64,000 bases of DNA, taken from positions 1-64,000 of the forward strand of contig MU858079.1 of NCBI GenBank assembly GCA_033297075.1. The letters run 5' to 3'. Below the pieces are notes generated by a model. The model was not told the origin of the DNA. It ran no database searches and was given only the letters and a program-made list of their open reading frames with translations. The DNA comes from Rhypophila decipiens. Lineage: Eukaryota; Ascomycota; Sordariomycetes; Sordariales; Naviculisporaceae. Positions 31,596-42,376 of this stretch are shown piece by piece. The translations under genes and the position numbers were made by a program. Every line of letters begins with the position of its first letter. The stretch's first letter is position 1.

Positions 31596-33809
31596 TGAAG
31601 ACTCTATAAAATATGAGTGAGGTTAGCTCAAGCATGATTTAGCTTGCACGGTGAACGGGATCGAGTTGCCCCTGAGTGGGCGCCATTACGCCTTTTGAGC
31701 TTCTTGCTTGTTCCGAACCTGTGGAGCCACCGGAGGATCTGGAAAGGCAAAGGTAAAGGTCCAAAGGAGCATGATGGAAGTGCAAGAGTTGAGCTGATAA
31801 GGAGGACAATAACGGCATTATGGTTGGGATTCCTTGTCTGGGCGAGGATGAAGTCGTGACTACATCCATCTTTGGGAGGAAAGGAAAGTCATAAGCAGGA
31901 AAGAAGAAGAGACATGGGTATTATATACCTGTATTTAAAGGTCTAACTACAAGGTTCAAGTTTACAGTAAGCCTTGATGAAATCGGAAACTAATGCGGCC
32001 GCTCAGTGTTTATTAGAGAATCATGCGGCAGCCCAGCAGCTCTCTGGATAATGTATGATGATGTATCGTATCTCCGCAGAACGGGGCTCATGCCTCATGG
32101 GCGGCGCGCCCCAAACCACAAAATGAATCCAAGACTCGGCCTCGATCCGTTTGCGGTAAGAGCCGAGAATTTATTGCCTACCAGAGAGCCATGGGAGCCC
32201 CGTATATGCGTACACTACACTGCTTGGGTTAAGCTCACGGCTCTTTTGGGGGCTGAAATGTGGTTGCATTGGGCCGAGTTATAGGCGTTCGTTGAAATAA
32301 GCCTTGCCCAGACCGGGGTATTAGTGGAGGATGGAGGTGCTTACTCTCTAGTCTTTACCACGCAGATGCAGTAGTAATTTTCCATAACGGTTCAATTAAA
32401 CTCAAGTACCCTTCGTGCAACACAGACAACCATCGTTCATTCCCACCCTCGAGATCCTTCAGTAGGGCTCGGGCTGTCTGCGCCGCCGTCATCTTTGTCA
32501 AATCCGATGAACCGAGCAGAGATGTGCTACACCAGCGGCCGCCGCCAGTGGCGTAGTAAGTGGAAACACCCAATGGCTCAATGGGTTATACCACGGTCAA
32601 AGGGCATGACGCGGTCAAACTGGAATCAGATCTCAACTAGCTCTTACAAGGAGCCACTCCTTAGAAGCCATGTGATCGAAGCTCATAGAACGAGCAAGCT
32701 GAGGGGTGGGTTTCATAGGCCTGGCTGACCCTGACATTGGATGGAGACTGGAGTACACGGATTGCACAGGTAATATCCGGATCTTTAACCGATGAGAAAA
32801 CGACCAGACCGTTGCTGAACCTGGTCCCGGTGCCCGGACTTGGATGTTCTAAGGCTGAAACAGTGGGGAGTAGGTTTGGGGAAAAGACCAGCTGACTTCT
32901 AGTGTCAAGGTTTCATGTCCATATCTGTGAAGCAGCGTTGACATGTGGGTCTCGTATCAATGAGTATTGGGTAACAACGGGAGATACATGGACATAAGGA
33001 CCTTGAGCAATTCGTCTGATGACGACCATGCTTACTACCCGCCTCAACCAGACAGAGGGTACGTCGAGTCTGTGGCCAATCAGATTGATGATCATGAGCC
33101 TGAATTAAACAGCCAGGAAAGCCCGATAGTAACGCCTAGGAAGATTTTACGTTTCGGTAGTATCGACAGCGATTTGCCTTACCTGAACCTTCACTTCCTG
33201 GAGCTGTTTGTCTCCCTCGAACGATATTGCCCAAGTGCAAATGGTATGGTGGTTCACTGCGGCCCAGTACTGGGATGGCTCGACCTCGCCGGCTTCATTT
33301 GCGACACACAGGAGTAATGATCCTCATTCACTGGATAGTTCTATTCCGGACAAGGAAGCTGAGCAACAAGAATGCCTAGCTCATTTTACTCCTCATATCA
33401 CAGGGTCCCATCGCCAGACTCATGCGATAAAGGCTTTCCGAAGGATCGTGTACCCCCCCTCGACGATACGAAAAGTCCAAGGAGAACGGCGAGTCCATGA
33501 AAGTGAACTTCAAGGGAGAGGGTGTTGAAGTAAACAACGATTGGGGCACAGGACCTGACCCTCAAAGCTGGTGAAAACATCCTCTGATGAATCCTTCGTC
33601 CTTATCCTTGTTCGGACGCAAGTATATAAGTCGGCCTCTTCTCCTAGCTTTAGCTTTCTTTCTCTTCCCACCATCCTCACCTTCCTTCATCCACTCGAAC
33701 AACATCCAACACTCACTCACTTCACCCACCAGGCTCCTACCTCTCTCAGCAACTTTCCTCCACACCCAGCCTCCAGCCGCCTCAGCTTCCATTTTCAACC
33801 AATATCAAA
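31596..33809. other. 2.2-kb intergenic stretch
   Basis: A 116-codon + ORF at 32967-33317 has no recognisable domain and I do not call it a gene. From 33630 to 33795 the + strand is pyrimidine-rich and serves as leader of the next gene. Confidence 0.5.
33623..33630 (+). promoter_or_regulatory. TATA box of the cysteine-rich secreted-peptide gene
   Basis: TATATAAG, 180 bp upstream of the ATG at 33810 and followed by a CT-rich leader. This is a typical strong fungal promoter arrangement. Confidence 0.55.
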
Positions 33810-34139
33810 ATGCAGTTCTCCCAAATCCTCGCCGGCGTCGCCCTCCTCATCACCGGGCTCACCCCCGTCATGGCGGCCCACATCGACCCAGGCACCGTCA
33901 GCGAACTTGTATGAAACAAAAACACATCTCTTCCGTTTCTGAAAAGCAGTTTCACTAATAAGCCCTCCCTCGAAAACCAGTTCGAAAAGCGCGGCGAATG
34001 CGAAATTAAGGGCTGCGGCAGCGACAGCGACTGCAACCGCTTCTGCACTGACGGATGTGACAATGGCCGATGCAGGACCAGCTGGTCCAGCGATCGGCCC
34101 GGCGCGTGTGCTCGTGGCTGCAAGATCAACAAGGAGTAA
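33810..34139 (+). CDS. Small secreted cysteine-rich peptide with pro-segment (effector or antimicrobial candidate)
   Basis: Join 33810-33908 and 33981-34139, a 72-nt phase-0 intron (GTATGA...CCAG); 85 residues. A signal peptide (MQFSQILAGVALLITGLTPV, then MAA) precedes a short pro-segment ending FEKR, a Kex2-like cleavage site. The predicted mature part is about 48 residues with eight cysteines spaced C-x4-C-x5-C-x3-C-x3-C-x4-C-x11-C-x3-C, enough for four disulfides. The intron falls just before the pro-segment end, so one exon is the secretion leader and the other the mature peptide. The size and pattern fit fungal secreted effectors, antimicrobial or killer-type peptides, but no specific family is recognised, so a role is inferred only. 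A TATA box and CT-rich leader suggest strong regulated expression. Confidence 0.75.
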
Positions 34140-34812
34140 ATTCCTGTTGGACATTTCACGGCCTTTGGTTCATGAAACGAAGGGGGCAAGGAGAATACAG
34201 CGAGAAAGGGAGCCAGCTCGTACATATTAGGGGGAGTGTAGTGTCTCTTGGATTGTTGTAAATGATAGATTTGATAGGAGCAATAACCACTCGTTTTGGA
34301 AGCTTACAGTGATCAGGACGAAGGCAACCGATCCATGAGTTTGGTGAACTTTTGAGGAGCAGGTTGTGCATGAGTAGAATCAAGAGCATTGTGATGCCTT
34401 TAAACCCAGGTAAATCCCACCAGCTACTGGTATGCTGCTTCTCCGCTTGTAAGATATCTCACACAAAGAGCCTTGCCTGAAAATCGGGGAAAGAGCAACG
34501 TGTTGAAGAAAGAAATGGGACTTCCTGGGAATGTAAATGGCTTCTAGTAGATTGTTGTATGCCTTGCGCCAAATGATCAAGAAGCAATTATGAGGCTTAA
34601 AAAGATGGAATAACGCGCTAGATGTGGAAAGACTAATGTCCAAGTTACAGAAGGACGGTTAAAAAGGTGTATGCCCGGACCGAGGCTGCGTATGTGTACA
34701 CCATTCCACGGTAAATACTGTACTGTAGTGAAATTGGTGTACCTGGTTGACACCTAGCTTAGACTGGGTGGGTCTTGTGTTTCATTGTACGACCTAACTC
34801 CCAATTCCAACA
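34140..34812. other. Intergenic, no gene seen
   Basis: 3' flank of the secreted-peptide gene and of the convergent membrane-protein gene. Confidence 0.45.
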
Positions 34813-35637
34813 TCATTCCATTCCACTCGTCTTTCGGCCGCCCCCTTTGGCCATGTATGCGCTGTGTAAAAGACAGCCAACCATGCAAATATTCCAGCAC
34901 ACCGGCAGCACGTTCAGAAATATCGTTGCCGGATCTGAAACGCGAAACACACAGCTCGACATGACCGCCCCTGCTGGTCCCAACACAAACACCCAAGGGA
35001 GATATCTCTTTTTCCATGGACCCTCGCCCGCCGCGGTCCAAAACAGGCTGATGACGTTTGCCCAGTATAGAATGATCATGCACAGGTGGGCTGTGATGAA
35101 GGTGTTGCAGGAGGACTCAAAGTTCGCTCGTACGTGAGGGGGGGTTTTCGCGGTTGCGCCGAAGTTCGCCGATGCGAGGGTGTCTGGGTCGCAGACCTGT
35201 GTTACCGAGCGACGAGGTTAGCTAGGGTTCTAAAGGCAGGCTCTTTGGTTCTCGCTTCTTTCTGCGCTGTGAGTAATGGGCAAACGAACCGGAAAGTCCC
35301 CAAAGATGAGCTGGCGTATGGGTATTCTGCCTGGCAACTCTGGGCTTTGCGATATCCTGAGATCTCGCTGGTATTTTAATTGTGCGAGTACTAATATGAA
35401 GGCCGCGAGGACCCTGAGAAATGGGCCGACTAGAGAAGACTGCTCGTCTGGCGTCGTTGAGAGGTCGTCATGATGCGATCTTTTGTTTGTATCGTCGCCT
35501 TTGCCAGCCTTGCTGCTGCCATCGGTCGGGAGCCCATTCCAGTCTTCTGGGTGGACGCCCATGGCCTCGGGAGCGTCGCGTGAACAGCCGAGCTGGTGAT
35601 CCTGGTTGCGAGGTGGGACTTCTGGCTTCACGTTCAA
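34813..35637 (-). CDS. Predicted small membrane protein, unknown family
   Basis: Proposed exons 35290-35637 and 34813-35196, intron 93 nt with a weak GTTCGT donor, a GCTAAC branch site and ACAG acceptor, phase 0; 243 residues. Exon 1 is hydrophilic for 65 residues and then has a helix (LVGPFLRVLAAFILVLAQL). Exon 2 contributes FITAHLCMIILYWANVISLF, YLPWVFVLGPAGAVMSSCVF and FLNVLPVCWNICMVGCLLH. That makes about four transmembrane segments with the C-terminus polar. The helices in a consistent frame across the intron argue for a real gene. No family recognised. It is divergent from the gene at 36210. Confidence 0.45.
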
Positions 35638-36209
35638 TTATCGCTCGCTGGCAGCTGCCATATCCTGTCCAGAGGTTCTCGGGGTAAGATAATAAAGGTG
35701 TTCGCCTTGTTCGGGGAGTTCGGTCGTCTGTAAGGGTCTTGCTTGGATGTTGGGAGAGTTTTAAAGACTGCCGTTCAAGCAGCTAATTGATGATGGTAGT
35801 CGAAGCTCAGGTCTCGGAGATGTTGGCACCCCGACCCCTCTATTGGGGGCCATGAGCTGATTGGCACGGTACCTTCCGTCACAGCTGAGCTCGATAGGGG
35901 AGCGCTGACGACGTGGGAGTGGCACATTTACTGGACTTCATCAATCAATTCAATCCGCACTCTTCTTCCCATCTCCTGCGCCGACCCCGACCCTGATCAC
36001 AAAGCACAGCCTTGACCACCCTTTACGATCTTTAACACCCCTATTCACCATATTCTTCTGTTCCTCTTCACGACAGTCGATACTGCATGATATATCGCAG
36101 CCGCTATCGCCAATTTTACCGCAGCATCCTAAGCCTGTCCCCTCCCCGCCTTCGTCGCGCAACCCGAGGATCCTGGCAAAACCCGCGCTGAAGCCGCCGA
36201 AGTCGTTCA
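35638..36209. other. Divergent promoter region of two membrane-protein genes
   Basis: 572 bp between start codons at 35637 (minus) and 36210 (plus). No ORF supported, no clear motif. Confidence 0.4.
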
Positions 36210-36991
36210 ATGAGCGAAGAGCGTCCGGTAGCCAACAATTCAGTAGACTCAATTTCGAACAACCAGGATCTTGCCGAGCAGGGCCTAACCCCCCAGGAGC
36301 AGGAACAGGCGAGACTCTCCCGGATCAGTCGCCCGAGGGGCGCATTGCGCTGGCTTGTGAAGAAGACTAGAGAGCTCCTTTTCATCGGCCTCGTTGGTAT
36401 TCCCACTGGACAGCTGTTCCTCGAATCACAGAGCACGAAACCTGTGGCAGGAAACTGGTTCAAGACTGCTTGCCCCATGTATGTACAACTGCCTCTTAAC
36501 AGCAACACACCTGGACTGGGTCCAGGAACGGGCTTGGGCCTGGGGGCGATCCTTGCCAAGACCTGTCAATGGATCCAAATGCTCCGTCTCTCGACCCAGT
36601 TCGCCCAAGTCTTTGCAGAATACCCCGGACTATGCCAACGTTCTCAGCTAACCATCTTACAGCACCTGGCTTATTTGGGTCTGCATCGCCGTCCTTCTCG
36701 CACTCGACAACTTCGACTACCTCAGAAAGTAAGGCCCCTTGACAGTGCAGAGGAGGTGAAGAGCACGAGGCTTGCAATGCTAACAGGTCGGTCTCGAACA
36801 GGAACAAGGAAAGAATCCTCGGTGCTGCTCTCGGATTCTGCGCTGCCCCGACGATTGGACGCTTTACGGGATCCAGCTTCGCCGATAACACCGCCGTGTT
36901 CCCCATCTGCCTTGTCTTCGCCGTCATCTGCCCCCAGGCACTCAAGCCGTGGACCGCCGCCGAAGCCGAGCAACACGAGCGCCTGAATTGA
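36210..36991 (+). CDS. Three-helix predicted membrane protein, unknown family
   Basis: Join 36210-36478, 36663-36728 and 36802-36991; introns of 184 nt (GTATGT, CAGCTAAC branch) and 73 nt (GTAAGG...ACAG); 174 residues. The splicing restores three hydrophobic helices that no single frame shows: LLFIGLVGIPTGQLFLE in exon 1, TWLIWVCIAVLLALDNF in exon 2, and AVFPICLVFAVICPQAL in exon 3. Exon 1 begins with a Gln/Ser-rich polar leader. The C-terminus (AEAEQHERLN) is polar. I do not recognise the family. The gene lies 117 bp upstream of, and in the same direction as, the actuator-domain protein at 37109, which is unusually close and suggests they may be co-expressed or read from one transcript. Confidence 0.55.
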
Positions 36992-37108
36992 GAACAGAAG
37001 ACCCTATACAACAGAAAACTTCGAAACAACTCAAAACCTTCCAACCAAGTACAACCGCGTACTCAAAAACCAGACGAAACATTCATACAACACGAAGAAA
37101 ATATTACC

Positions 37109-39325
37109 ATGGGCTCCGCAACCGATGTTGAGCCAACTGGGTTCAACCAGGATGTGCACGACCTCTTTACGCCCGATCCCGGAACAGAAGACATGTATAT
37201 AGTTCGGGACAACAAGTTTGCTTTCAGTCCTGGACAGCTGAGCAGATTGTTCAACCCTAAGAGCTATGACGCTTTCTATCGACTTGGAGGATTGACTGGC
37301 TTGGAAAAGGGTCTTCGCACAGACGTTACAGCTGAGCCGTGTTTTGATGAGCCTTGTTTTGATGAGATAGCACCGCGGGGTGTGTCTACGGTCGACAAAA
37401 ACCCGTTTGCTTTCACTCCCAGACAGCTCAACAAGATGTTCAACCCTAAGAATCACTCGGCTTTCCTGAAACTTGGGGGATTGCTTGGATTGGAGGAAGG
37501 TCTCAAGACAGACCTCATGTCGGGTTTGAGTGTTGACGAGGTCGGAAATAATCACACCGAGAGTGAAAGAGTTTTCGGCAAGAACATGCTACCGGGACAA
37601 AAGAGAAAGCAAGACCGGGTTGTTCGAGTCGTACGCTCCGGAAGGACAGCCGAGATTTCGGTGTTCGACATTTTGGTCGGCGATATTCTGCAACTGGAAC
37701 CAGGAGACCTAATTCCTGCCGATGGCATCCTTGTTTCGGGTGACAATGTCATCTGTGACGAATCTTGCATGACGGGAGAGTCTGACCCGATCAAGAAGAC
37801 GCCCGGGGTACGTGTCGATGCTGCTATTGCCAGCAGTGAAGACCCTTCACGGGTTGACCCTTTCATCATGTCAGGTACTAGGGTCATGGAAGGTATCGGC
37901 ACTTTCATGGTCACGTCCGTCGGTGTGCATTCAGCCTACGGAAAAAACCTCATGTGCCTTTTCGAGGCCGACTGGGAGTGCAGCGACAGCAAGATGTCTT
38001 GGCTGTTACGTAACACTGTTGTGTTACTTAATTTTCTTTCCAAACTTTGCTCTGCGGTAGCACTCTTTCGTCTCGGCACACTCGCCTTCGAACGCATCAG
38101 CACAACCGGGCCAGATTCTGAAATTGCACAGTGGTTCTTTCACTCGTTGGGCCGTGCAGTGGTCGAAGTTGCGCATTCTTACTATCTCCTGGATCTTGCT
38201 GGTCTAGCCGTGATGTTCGGACTGTCTTTCCTCGCTATCTACGGCACTTTGGAAGCAACAATACATGCCGAGGAACCTGCAATCCCCCACTACTTGCGGC
38301 ACAAACTTACGTTTATTACCGTATATCTGGGTTTCCTTTACCTTGCTGGGCGTCTTGGATCACACGTTTGTAATCCAAACAACCCCCTGTTCTGGGCAGG
38401 GGTTAAAGTGATTATGGACACATGTGCAGCCTTCACCCTAGCAACCATCGCAACCAAAGTCATCTGGAGTTTTCCATCCGACATCGAAATAAGCGCAAGC
38501 TACATAACGGCCCGAAGGACTAAAGAGCGTTGTATCCGGTCAAACAATAGCTCAACCATTGTTCCAAGTTGGGAGGAAGTGTCGGACCACCAAATTCGTT
38601 CTCTCTACGGTCGACTGACGACTTTGACTTTGCGCTGGATCCCCACATACAGGCCTGTCATGGACAAGCACAAACCCATCTCAATCCCGCGGGGGGTATT
38701 GATGATAAGCTCGGCAGGTTTGGGGCTGTTACTGTCCATGGCTCTGATCTCAGGTGTGATCATCGAGCCAACCGGGCACGGCCCTGAAATGGGCTCAACA
38801 CTACCAAACCAGGTGCATTGGCTGGAGCCGATCCTAAACACGATGTTCCTTCTATACGGCGACATTGAACGGGGTTCGAAAACGCCCCCAGACCGCGTGC
38901 TGCTTCTATTACTGCACGCATCGAGAGATTCGTGGATCTCGCTACACATTGCCATGATAATGCTTCCCATGGGTACGGTCCTTCTCCGACCTGGGGATGG
39001 TCTGCCGCCTTTAGAGCTGGCAGCTCACATCCTGAAAATATGCGACAGGGTCAGCGAGTCGTGCTTCCACGTCGACTCCAACCCCGGGAAAGCATTGGAT
39101 GGCCTCTGCCGAGGTGCAACGGATAATCTCATCTTTATCTTGAGACGAGTTATCAAGGTGATGAGGCGGAAAATGAGATCCCGTCCTCCTTGGGGTTCTG
39201 GGGTCTCATCACGCAACCCAATGAGGGTCGGGGCTTCGGAAGTCCTGTTGCGTAGAACTCCTCATGAGGGAGGCACACCACATTACCTAGGTGGTCGTGT
39301 GGCTGTTGGGTCTAGAGACGGATAG
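37109..39325 (+). CDS. PMC1-type Ca2+-ATPase derivative: duplicated N-motif and actuator domain, no catalytic domains
   Basis: 738 residues, one exon, start in ACCATGG. Residues 36-72 and 98-135 are two copies of the N-terminal motif of fungal vacuolar P2B calcium pumps (FxFxPxQLxxxFNPKxxxAF, then LGGLxGL). Residues 165-285 are a recognisable actuator domain: EPGDLIPADG, CDESCMTGESDPIKK (TGES at 222-225), FIMSGTRVMEGIGTFMVTSV. In ordinary pumps TM1-2 lies between LPxxK and the actuator; here about 75 residues including both helices are missing. After the actuator no DKTGT phosphorylation site, nucleotide-binding domain or PEGLP helix is found. Instead about 450 residues with four or more hydrophobic helices (363-382, 400-417, 431-453, 529-551, 609-626) and a basic tail follow. 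It cannot pump Ca2+ by the known mechanism. The long intact ORF argues for a retained, repurposed role, for instance regulating a true pump; that is inference. Confidence 0.75.
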   Translation: MGSATDVEPTGFNQDVHDLFTPDPGTEDMYIVRDNKFAFSPGQLSRLFNPKSYDAFYRLGGLTGLEKGLRTDVTAEPCFDEPCFDEIAPRGVSTVDKNPFAFTPRQLNKMFNPKNHSAFLKLGGLLGLEEGLKTDLMSGLSVDEVGNNHTESERVFGKNMLPGQKRKQDRVVRVVRSGRTAEISVFDILVGDILQLEPGDLIPADGILVSGDNVICDESCMTGESDPIKKTPGVRVDAAIASSEDPSRVDPFIMSGTRVMEGIGTFMVTSVGVHSAYGKNLMCLFEADWECSDSKMSWLLRNTVVLLNFLSKLCSAVALFRLGTLAFERISTTGPDSEIAQWFFHSLGRAVVEVAHSYYLLDLAGLAVMFGLSFLAIYGTLEATIHAEEPAIPHYLRHKLTFITVYLGFLYLAGRLGSHVCNPNNPLFWAGVKVIMDTCAAFTLATIATKVIWSFPSDIEISASYITARRTKERCIRSNNSSTIVPSWEEVSDHQIRSLYGRLTTLTLRWIPTYRPVMDKHKPISIPRGVLMISSAGLGLLLSMALISGVIIEPTGHGPEMGSTLPNQVHWLEPILNTMFLLYGDIERGSKTPPDRVLLLLLHASRDSWISLHIAMIMLPMGTVLLRPGDGLPPLELAAHILKICDRVSESCFHVDSNPGKALDGLCRGATDNLIFILRRVIKVMRRKMRSRPPWGSGVSSRNPMRVGASEVLLRRTPHEGGTPHYLGGRVAVGSRDG

Positions 39326-40867
39326 GCAAGATAGCCGTCTGTTGCTTGTCTGTTCTACCATCTCACACCCCCCATCTACCCTGACTCTTTCCTTTCTTTC
39401 GTTTGAATCTTGACGTCCCTTATTTCTACTTATTTGTGGCGCCTGTAAGACATGAGACGCTCTCATGCCCGGTCCCAAGACAAATGCAGCACTATTGGAT
39501 AAGTGACTGCCCCATGTTTGTTGTCCTTTGGTTTCCTTTTTGCCTTTTTTTTTTTTTTTTTGTGTAGATATGGGCAAGCGAGCCAAAATTATCTCTTTAG
39601 GACAACGGGCGACGCTGTATGGAGCAGGCGGGACACAGCTGGCTAGGGAGGCCAGCCAACATCGATCCTGACGTCCAATGGATCGGTGGTTCAGAGGGTC
39701 ATACAAAAAGATAACCGCGTTTTGACAGGTAATTGTAACTACTGCAACCCCGTCAAAACCCGGTCATCTGGTTTTGCGACCCTCTCCTGTTTAGAAACAA
39801 ATGTTATCCAAACCCACCCGACGAGGCAATTTTCGCCCGTCATAAAACCTTCCCAGGCCCACTCGTAATGCATTTGTGCTTGTATGTATTGCCTGTTGCA
39901 TCATAACCGTGCAAGCAACAGGGTCATTATTGTTCCGGTACTTCTGTAAAACTCCTCTTTACATGAGCAGCTATTCTCTTCATGTTCGAATCGGCTAGTC
40001 ACTCAAGGGGTAAAACCCGTTTCCAATGCTACATGACAAGTGAGTTTGGCAGATGTTCAAATACGGAGTGTTGCTGTATGATTTGTCCTGTTGATTTTGT
40101 TCACCAAGCCACCGGTAGTTTGATTGCATCAGACGGATCGAAGGTTGCAGGTCGTGGCTCAAGGCTGCCAAGACTGGCAAACACAACATTAGCTCCGAAC
40201 TCTCTCCAGGTACCTTCAAAGGTACAAGCCACAAGCGAACTTCAGTATGTCCTTGAGCTTGAGCATGTCAGCCTCATTCACCTGGCGCCTGATGTTCTCC
40301 ACCCGGTGCAGAAGCACAGAGGATCAAGCCTGCCTTGGCCGTCCCGTCCCCGCTTAAAAGCAGCAGCTTGAGAAAACTAGCGGCGAAGCTCGCCCATCCC
40401 AGCTCAATCTTAGCATATCTGATTCTCAGCTGGGGGTTGGTGGAGGCTGCCACCTCGTAGATGATCGATATTATGCAACAAATGCTCTAGCTCTGGCTAG
40501 CCTGGCCAGTTTCGTTATCCAGAGCACTTTTCCATGTCCTCCGGCTTTTCGAGCTGATTGAGCCAACGAATGAGCAGGAAAGGCATTTCTGCCCCGGGGT
40601 CATCTCCCAGCCAGCCTAGAAGTAGATGTCGCTTCCAGTAGGGTGGTCGCACCGGATTGAGGATCGGGGCGCGAGGCTGGTAATCCCAACACCAGTTTCA
40701 GAGCATTTAGAGTCATGCGCATAAAATCTGCCAAAGAAGCATATTCCAAGTAAAGCTTCTTGTCATTGATGAAGAGAAAAACCTAAGGTTATCTATAGTT
40801 CTATACTGATCCATTTCTTTCCCAAAACAAGGCCCACCAAGCAATCAATTCTGCCCTCATATGTCGT
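39326..40867. other. 1.5-kb intergenic stretch
   Basis: A long poly-T run lies near 39545-39562. No supported gene. Confidence 0.5.
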
Positions 40868-41629
40868 TTATATACACCTTGTCTGTGAGACTCTGAACTC
40901 GTGCTCCATTTCCCGACATCCCATGTTCCGAGTATGTGTGGGCCAAATATCGGGCATGCTTGACTGGGTCGGTCGGGCTTGACAGGTCGGCTGGAATTCG
41001 ATCTTCTTGGCGGCTGGTGGCGCACTCTCCTTTGCGATCTCGTTGTGGTGGCTTGACGCATAGTTGGTATATGAGTATTTGCCAAGGAGAGGAGCCGTCA
41101 TGAATTCGTCCCAGCCCGAGGTATCAAAAACGGATGTCTTCGCGGTGTCTTTGGGCTGCGCCTGGGAGCTCTCCGTCCATGCGTTGTCGCAGCCGTACTC
41201 TCCGGTATCGGCTTCATGTGTAGCAGTGCTGTCGTCTGAAAAGTCGGCGCATATGTATTCGGGAGTGGTGGATATGATAGAAGCGATAAATTCTTTCATG
41301 GTCTGTCGCGAGCCATCCCATCGACGTGGTGCTTCGGAAAGGACGGGAAAGACGCCCGTCGCGCATACCTTGCGCCATTTGACGCTTAGTGGGCGAGGAG
41401 GTTCATTGGAAGTCCAGACAGGAAAGGTCTCGCCGTCGGTATCAAACTCATCTGCGTTTGTGACGGTCGAGAGTGGGCTGAGCTTTTGAGTGTAGGGGCG
41501 AGATAGGCGGGTTTGCGTCCAAAGACTCTCTCTAGGTGGTTTCTTGAAGCCCCGTCGCGTAGTAGCATGCTCCTGGCCGCTCCAGTTTATGACAACCAGC
41601 GTGGGAGGAGGGATGGTTTGGCGAGACAT
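40868..41629 (-). CDS. Hypothetical protein, disordered
   Basis: 253 residues from ATG at 41627-41629 (MSRQTIPPPTLVVINWSGQE). Upstream in-frame codons are low-quality, so this Met is preferred. The middle contains a more ordered stretch (LSVKWRKVCATGVFPVLSEA, then WDGSRQTMKEFIASIISTTP). The rest is polar, Ser/Thr/Glu-rich. No signal peptide, TM segment or catalytic motif is visible. I do not recognise the family. Codon flow is uninterrupted for 253 codons, which is the main evidence for a real gene. Confidence 0.5.
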   Translation of the reverse strand: MSRQTIPPPTLVVINWSGQEHATTRRGFKKPPRESLWTQTRLSRPYTQKLSPLSTVTNADEFDTDGETFPVWTSNEPPRPLSVKWRKVCATGVFPVLSEAPRRWDGSRQTMKEFIASIISTTPEYICADFSDDSTATHEADTGEYGCDNAWTESSQAQPKDTAKTSVFDTSGWDEFMTAPLLGKYSYTNYASSHHNEIAKESAPPAAKKIEFQPTCQARPTQSSMPDIWPTHTRNMGCREMEHEFRVSQTRCI

Positions 41630-42376
41630 TTTTGCTAGTGCTTGCGACTGTCGGTGCTGTAGACGGTGGTGTAGTGGGGGGGGACAAGAAGCGAGTTTGG
41701 GTGGGAGCAAGCTGGATGGAGGAGGAACAAAGCGAGGAAGGCAGAAGGCAAGGACTTTTTTTGAGGAGATCATCAGATTTTCGTGGCCGTACCTGCCTTT
41801 TTTGACCGGTAGACATATCAGCATCATTCCCGTGTTTCAGGTTGCTATCGGATGACAAACCCACCCGGTCATTTGCAGCACAATAAGAGAAAAAAGTAGC
41901 ATAACTTTGGCATTGTCCATTTCGTAATTGTCTCTTTTCATCTCAACGGCCCACGAGTAGTTTCGCTGTGGCCGGGCCCTCAGGCACCCGGCGATCTCCG
42001 TTGTAAAGGCTGGCAAAATTTGTTCCCGGATTTTGAGGATTGCGAAAGACAAGTCATACGATTGAACTAAGAGGACATCGGTAAACACACTCTGATGCTT
42101 GAAAGAAGCATTGGGGTCATTTCATGACCTGTCGCGGGCGAAGCTTTGAGAAGACCATTTCCGCCTGGTTTGAACTTGAGCATATTTGATCGCTCAGGAA
42201 AGTGCTGGCTAGCTGGTGGGAACGTCTGAGCTCAGATGGAAATCTTCACGACAGATAGTGCCATCGGGCAAACGACTGTTCTCTGCAAATAATGTGCTAG
42301 GCTTATCCGCCTTGCAATCTGTTATCAGGTTCGGATAAGCCATACATTGCAATCCCCAACAATTCCAGGTCCCCGT
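41630..42376. other. Intergenic, no gene seen
   Basis: Between two minus-strand genes; downstream flank of the P450. Confidence 0.45.

Noticed and set aside
32967..33317. 116-codon + ORF
   Set aside because: No domain, no splice partner and no conserved-looking segment; could be a gene but nothing supports it.
39983..39991. GTTCGAATC resembling a tRNA B box
   Set aside because: No A box, no acceptor stem and no terminator-like T run at the right distance.
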